Below, piece by piece: positions 58,407-64,000 of a stretch of DNA of 64,000 nt (position 1 is the stretch's first letter; the number at the start of each line of letters is the position of its first letter). This DNA comes from Hsuehochloa calcarea (Eukaryota > Streptophyta > Magnoliopsida > Poales > Poaceae), in contig CM070596.1 of assembly GCA_036346395.1 (NCBI GenBank), positions 24,714,177-24,778,176 on the forward strand, read 5' to 3'. Position numbers and translations under genes: made by a program. The notes beneath the pieces were generated by a model that saw only the letters and a program-made list of their open reading frames with translations, was not told the origin of the DNA and did not search any database.

Positions 58407-60230
58407 ATCTCCCCCTTGATGAACACATTGGCAATTATCCAGAAAATGTAAGTAAGAGGTTTGAAAACGAGTTTACTCGCAGTTTTCGCACAAAGGCACA
58501 ACTTGGTCCATAAGCAAGAAAAAGCAATGAACATGACCAAGCTGGCATCAGAATAGTATAGACATGTGAGACAAGGCAAAAGAAAGAATAAAACTTTGAT
58601 TTCCAGAAAAGGATCAAAATTCTCACATGAGGTCCATAAGAAAGAACAATTGTTCAATTGACCTATGATCATTGTGAGTATAAAAGAATGCAATTCAAGT
58701 TCAGAATATTCAATAAGACAATAAGAATGCAACTCAAGAACTCCCCCTCACTATGATCCTCAAATTTTAAATTTTCAGTTTCTCCCCTTTGTACAAACTT
58801 CTCCCCCAACAAATAAATATATTCTCATTAACACATCTTCTCTTCTCATTTAACACATCTTCTCCCCCTTTGACAATGGATTCATCAAGGAATCACGCCT
58901 TCCTCTCATCCAGAGATAACAAATATAGAATAAAGAAAGAAGCAGAAACAAAAGAAGCATAAAGAGGAATATGCATGAAGTGCAATGGAGTGGCTTCATT
59001 TTTTGTATTTTTCAATTTTTGATTACAAGAAGCTTTGGAGATTACCCAAAAGAACAAGCTAGTATCTCTAATATTGCACAAACAGCATATCAAGCCTGAC
59101 AATAGCTAGCAAGATCATGGTAAGACATATATATCAAAGCTAAGCACAAAGGCTCAAAAATAAAGCGATAGATTTGATCAATTTAAGCAACGCTCAAATT
59201 CAAAGAAGTTCATCAACAGGGATCCTAAAGTGAAATTGGCCATGTCAAAATGTCAAAGTGAGATCAAAAATCTAACAAAGACCACATTAAGAGTCAATCA
59301 AGTCCCGTATTGAATCATTTTGCTCAATATTTTGTAAACGCCCATTTGTCAACATTTTTCTCATTTGCATTGAATATTGAAGTTGACTAATGATCTAACT
59401 TAGTGACAAGATCCTGGACTAGGAGCCATCCACAAACTCATCCTAAGCTTCACCAAAAGTTGATTAAAGGTATATCTTAGTAAAGAAGATCCTGGACTAG
59501 GAGCCATCCACAAACTCTTTCTAAGCTTCTACCGGGCGACAAATCTTGAGGTTCATGTCATTTCGACAAGCGGTCCCCATGAGATCGTTCGTTCATCAAA
59601 CTATCTCCAAGTTCATGTCATTTGACAAGCGGCCTCGTAAGAATAGTTTGGCACAATTTAAGCATAAGACAATCTTGATTTTCATTTTTCACAAGAGCAT
59701 TTTAGAATCTCAAGAACACAAAAGCTCAAGTAATGGTCAATTTTAGATCAAAGAGCTAACAAAGCAATTCGACAGGCCAATGTCACAAGAGGAGCACTAA
59801 TTGCGCAACTCGCTAAAACATCCACAAATTGCAATTTCTTAGTTTGAGTTGTTTAAAAGGTTCTAGCTCATATAGCAAAGACTTAGCTACACATGTAAAA
59901 GCATGATAATTCTAGCAAGTCAAAGAACTAGACATGACATTGAGCAAGAATTGAAATACAAAAGCTCTAAAGGGTAATAGGCAAAGCTTCATCAATTTTT
60001 AAAAATAAGGAAAATCTTATATTACAATGCATCTTTTAAATTTTTCATACCATTTGTTGTAACCACTTGTTGGAGTTTTCATATGAATGCAATATGACAC
60101 AATGAGATGCAATTAAAAAGCCTAAAAACTTAAAAAGTTCAAAAAGATCACTAAGTTCAGAAAAAGAACAATAAAAGATCAAAAGAACAAGGAAAGATCA
60201 GAAAAGATCAAACTCCCCCTCAAACCAACC
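58407..60230 (-). other. Copia H PPT and 3' noncoding region
   Basis: The PPT is at 58407-58420 (CATCAAGGGGGAGAT on the minus strand). A PPT-like run lies near 58860-58880. A duplicated block with CTGGACTAGGAGCCATCCAC occurs at 59405-59460 and 59480-59530, homologous to blocks in elements G and D. Confidence 0.75.
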
Positions 60231-61560
60231 CATAAGGATAAATTACCCTAACTCGCTTCTTAAGGAGGAAAATCGGTTTGATCTAAAGGCTTGGTAAGAA
60301 TATCCGCCAATTGAGCTTGGACTCTCGAAGTGCATCACAATATCACCTTTTTCAACATGATCTTTAAGGAAGTGAAAGCGAATGTCTATGTGCTTAGTCC
60401 TAGAATGTTGCCTTGGGTTTTAGCAATATTAATAGCGAAGTGTTATCACGTAAAAGAGGAACACTAGCAAAGTTTAACCCATAATCTTTCAAAGTGGACG
60501 TCATCCACAAAATCAGCTCAAAGAACTAGCGTGACTACATACTCCGCTCAAAGATGGATTGTGCAATGTAAGACCGCTTCTAGAAGACCAAGATACAAGA
60601 GAAGTGCCTAGGAAGTGACAGTGCACGAGGTACTCTTCCTATCTAACCGACGACCGCAAAATCGAATCGAAAAACCTCTAATGGACAAAGTCAAGAGCAG
60701 GAATGCCAAATGCCATATAAGAGGGTAGAGTGTAAATACCTGAATATGCGCTTAACGGTTTGGCGATGGGAAGTTCTCGGAGACGCCTGAAATCTTGCAC
60801 AAAGGCATACCGTGAAGTGAATGTTCGGTCTCGAGGCCGTCAAATCTGTAAGAGAGCCGATCATGCTGCGGTACTCGCGTTGATCCACGACTTCTCCTTC
60901 CTCATCTGGATCCAACACCGTCGAGGTTGCCATGGGAGTGGAAATTGGCTTGCGATCACCCATGTTGAAGCGTTTGAGTAGATCTTTAGTGTACTTCGTC
61001 GATGGATGAAAGTTCCTTCCTTGCATTGCTTGATTTGAAGTCCCAAAAGTAATTAAGCTCTCCCATCATACTCATCTCAAATTCCTCGGACATAGTGTCG
61101 TAAAAGTGGAAACAAGAGCATTAGAGGAACCACCAAAGATAATATCATCCACATAAATTTGAGCAAGCAGAAGTCATTGTCACGCCTAAGAATGAATAGG
61201 GTTTTATCCACTTTACCCATTTCAAAATTATTTTTAAGCAAGAAGGTCTTAAGTCTATCATACCATGCTCTAGGGGCTTGTTTAAGACCATACAATGCTT
61301 TAGATAGCTTGAAAACACGATTTGGATATTTAGGATCCTCAAAACCAGGGGTTGCTTAACATACACTTCCTCATCTATGAAACCATTTAAAAGGCACTTT
61401 TAACATCCATCGATATAATTTAAAACCTTTTGATGCAGCAAATGCAAGCGTAATGCGAATGGCTTCTAGTCTAGCAACAGAGCAAATGTCTCATCAAAAT
61501 CTAACCCTCAACTTGGTCAAACCCCGAGCTACCAATCGGCCTTATTTCTAACCACGTAAC
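60231..61560 (-). pseudogene. pol: Copia H RT and RNase H
   Basis: On the minus strand the RT has YGLKQAPRAWYDRLK near 61290, a YVDD region near 61160, then NMGDRKPISTPMA-like text near 60970 and YRSMIGSLTDLTASRPNIHF near 60870. RNase H ends near 60240 with HIDIRFHFLKDHVEKGDIV. Frameshifts are frequent. Confidence 0.85.
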
Positions 61561-62960
61561 CATCCTCACCTTGTTTATTCTTAAACACCCAACGGTTCCT
61601 ATAACATTATGACCACTAGGAGGTTCTACTAGGTTCCAAACTTTGTTTCTTTCAAAATTTTCTAACTCATGCATGGCATTTACCCCACTAGAATCGATAA
61701 AGCATGTGATATATCGCGGGGTTCAAAAGAAGCAACAAAAGCCGAATGAGAGTAGAGATTTGGATCATTATACCGAGCGAGTGACTCGCTCATGTAGATT
61801 ACCTATTATCCGCTCGGAGGATCTTTGTCTCTGAATGCGAAGTGAGCGCCGGGTGAGATCCGCTTTCTTCGACCTCCAGTATCTGCTGATGATGAAGATG
61901 CAGCAGAGCCTCAGCGAAGGTGAAGTAGACGTAGGTGTTCTTGTATCGAATGGGTGCTTGATGAGCAGCAGATGAAGGAATGATATTAGCCGTCCTCATC
62001 TTCCTCCACAAAAATGCTCTCTGTCACTGTAAATCATCAGAGCAATAGATCTAGCTCGTGGCTAGTCTCATCAAAAGTGACATTACAAGTCTCTGAATAA
62101 TGTTAGTCTCGAGATTAAAACCCGAAAACCCTCGAATGAGCGGGATAACCTGTAAATAACCCATCAAAAGTTCTTGATTCAAATTTATCTAAGTTGCTGT
62201 CTTAAGAATAAAACATTTTGATCCAAAACTCGAAAATGTGAAACAGAGGGTTTTCTACCAAAACGAAGCTCATAAGGAGTCTTGCCTAAAGAAGGTCTCA
62301 AAAGACACGATTTGCAATATGGCAAGCAAGAGTAATAGCTTCGCCCAAAATCTCTCGGTGTGCTATACTCATCTAGCATCGTCCTAGCCATTTCGACTAA
62401 GGTCCTATTCTTCCTTTCCACCACGCCATTTTGTTGAGGGACGTGTGGAGAGGAGAACGATGCTCAATACCACGCTCGGCACAAAAGAAGCATTTTTGAA
62501 CTCCGTACATTATCATCGCGAATCGCTCTCAAAGCACCGAGAAGCTCGAAGCCAAACGAAGAACAAGGTCATGAAAATAACCAAAAGCTTCATCTTTTGA
62601 AGTAAGAAAGAACACCCAAGTATATCTAGAAAGATCATCGACTATGACAAGAATATACCATTTTCCACCGATCGATCGGACTCTAGCAGACCAACAAGAT
62701 CCATATGAAGCAAGCATCGTCCCGTCCGTCGGTCATAACCATAGTCACGAAGGGTGTGAGGCGGCAACTTGTTTGCCATGCCTACTGAGGCGCTTATCAA
62801 AGATCCTTGATGACTTTGAGTTTGGGCAAACCTCTCATGAGATCAAGGTTGCTAACTCGTGTCGATGATCAAAACCAATGTGCCCCAAACGTCGATGCCA
62901 AAGCCGTAAATCAAGAAGATGTAAGCAAACATTTAAGAGATCAAAGAAGAGATTCGAAAA
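61561..62960 (-). pseudogene. pol: Copia H integrase and linker
   Basis: On the minus strand the integrase has ILVIVDDLSRYTWVFFL near 62670-62620, VERKNRTLVEMARTMLDEY near 62424-62370 and TPYELRFGRKPSVSHFRV near 62280-62230. An acidic linker and a region with LISHEIDKA-like remnants reach the RT. A GAG-pre-integrase zone lies at 62960-62750. Confidence 0.8.
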
Positions 62961-63310
62961 ATCGGCTCCAAAAATTCTACCAACTCTAGAGATTCCAAAC
63001 ACAAGCTCACAAGAGAATCAAGCACACGACAAGCATTTTTCTTAAAAACAGTCTCATAACCATCATCAAGAAGCTGAGAAACAGAAAGGAGATTATACCT
63101 AAGCTTGTCCACAAGAGCAACATCCTTTAGAATGAATTTGTTGTTCACCCTAATTGATCCTGTTCCTTCAATTCGCCCTTGTGTATCATCTCCAAAGGTG
63201 ATGAAGTCATCACCTGTTGCTCGCGTGAAAGAGGTGAACCATTTTGAGTTCCCGGTCATGTGGCGTGAACATCCGGAGTCAACGAACCACGTGTTCTCCC
63301 CTTTCCGCGA
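62933..63310 (-). pseudogene. pol: Copia H protease
   Basis: The protease active site appears as WFVDSGCSRHMTGNSKW near 63290-63240, in frame with an open stretch reading RVNNKFILKDVALVDKLRYN and LLSVSQLLDDGYE. A TGA lies upstream in the protease frame, followed by an acceptor-like TTTTCAG. Confidence 0.8.
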
Positions 63311-63341
63311 TAATCCTGAAAATCAAGGAACAAAAGAACAA

Positions 63342-63398
63342 TGTGTCTCAATACTGGGGTTAGATAAACATGATTTAGGAATCCAGTACTGAGACACA
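63342..63398 (-). other. 16-bp stem-loop between gag and protease of copia H
   Basis: TGTGTCTCAATACTGG (63342-63357) and CCAGTACTGAGACACA (63383-63398) form a 16-bp stem, with one G-U wobble in the element's sense RNA and a 25-base loop. It sits roughly 100 bases before the protease site. Confidence 0.75.
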
Positions 63399-63399
63399 C

Positions 63400-64000
63400 G
63401 TCTGCAAGGAGTATACAAACCAGAAGTACTATCCTTGATTTCATCTAACATTCGGTTATGAGCAATGTTTAAATTAAAATGAGACTTGAATCTGTCCATG
63501 GCGATCGATCGGCGTTGGTTGGCGGTCGACCGCGACCAAAACGGTCGACCGGTGACCACCAATGGTCGACCATGATCGATAAACATTAGAATTAGGATAT
63601 TTAGGAACATAATGATTTGCATGAGAGAAAATCCTAATCCGTGTTTATTCTTTTCAATGTTACCATGTCTCATAGAAGCTCTAGGTTGCATGAATGAAAT
63701 TCTATCAAAATTTTTCCTATCATTTTTCAACCTACGCCAATGTAATTCAATCAAATGCCCACCTTTCTTGCAATAAGTGCAATGGTACTTGGTACCACTA
63801 GAAGAAGCACCATTTGAATTAATACAAGGTTGAGCAAAACCGCAGATTTAAAAGATGTTTTTGCAGTTGGGTTTTGAATTCAATTAAACCTTTTCCAAGA
63901 CTTGAATGACTTTTGGGTTTGAATTGTCTTGAAAAGAATTGAATCCTAAACCTTGCTTCTTATAAGGAGTTTTAGACTTGTCAAGAATCATGTTTAATTG
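63400..64000 (-). pseudogene. gag: Copia H gag, C-terminal part
   Basis: A zinc-knuckle-like motif near 63795-63745 reads CTYCKKGGHLIELH, so the last Cys of C-X2-C-X4-H-X4-C is His. A tail follows that is crossed at 63498-63580 by GGTCGACCG-type palindromes resembling those in the family LTRs. The rest of gag is outside the window. Confidence 0.65.

Larger units (their letters stand above)
56612..64000 (-). mobile_element. Copia element H (family F), continuing past the window
   Basis: On the minus strand: gag end, protease, integrase, RT, RNase H, noncoding region, PPT and 3' LTR (58406-56612). The 5' LTR and most of gag are beyond 64000. It is inserted in the RNase H region of element G, a member of the same family. 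Confidence 0.88.

Overview
This window looks like plant heterochromatin, almost certainly from a grass. I see no intact host gene, rRNA or tRNA. Nearly every base can be assigned to transposable elements: Ty1/copia of SIRE type and of a second type, Ty3/gypsy chromoviruses of Tekay/Del type, an Angela/BARE-type solo LTR and a large CACTA (En/Spm) DNA transposon. The grass assignment is inferred from this mix (SIRE with an env-like ORF, Angela-type LTR, large CACTA) and not from a host marker. One 100-N gap lies at 23501-23600.

Layout. The first ~52.8 kb reads as one plus-strand SIRE-type copia element exploded by nested insertions. Its 5' LTR ends at 738. Gag-PR-INT-start of RT runs to about 4503, RT-RNase H resumes at 23601-24836, an env-like ORF occupies 25727-28435, and the PPT and 3' LTR begin at 52219/52233. 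Insertions in it are: (1) a minus-strand gypsy cluster at ~4504-23500, containing a 15.2-kb element with 3.5-kb LTRs (7452-10959, 19170-22663) whose interior carries two successive chromovirus pol modules; (2) an Angela-type solo LTR at 26700-28134 with a perfect CACAT duplication; (3) a ~2-kb copia solo LTR (28453-51787, ATCTT duplication), itself split by (4) a 21.3-kb CACTA element (29131-50461, TCA duplication). The CACTA transposase gene is in turn split by (5) an 11-kb copia element (32029-42994). Nesting therefore reaches four levels.

The CACTA element encodes a broken TNP2-type transposase (30214-32028 plus ~42995-44140) and a second multi-exon gene ending in a Ulp1/C48-like peptidase domain (46720-49708). 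Between them, antisense, lies a captured fragment of a host gene that I recognise as VPS8, the CORVET/endosomal tethering subunit, with introns retained (44650-45915). Arrays of alternating hairpins flank both ends.

From 52.8 kb on, the SIRE 3' LTR is abruptly joined to a minus-strand copia element (52801-56611) of the same family as the solo LTR. A second member of that family (56612 to beyond 64000) is inserted into its RNase H region. All coding regions are broken by stops and frameshifts. Many differences between LTR pairs are small indels at CAG/CTG and CCG/CGG sites, so part of the apparent decay may be consensus error at methylated CHG sites and not mutation.
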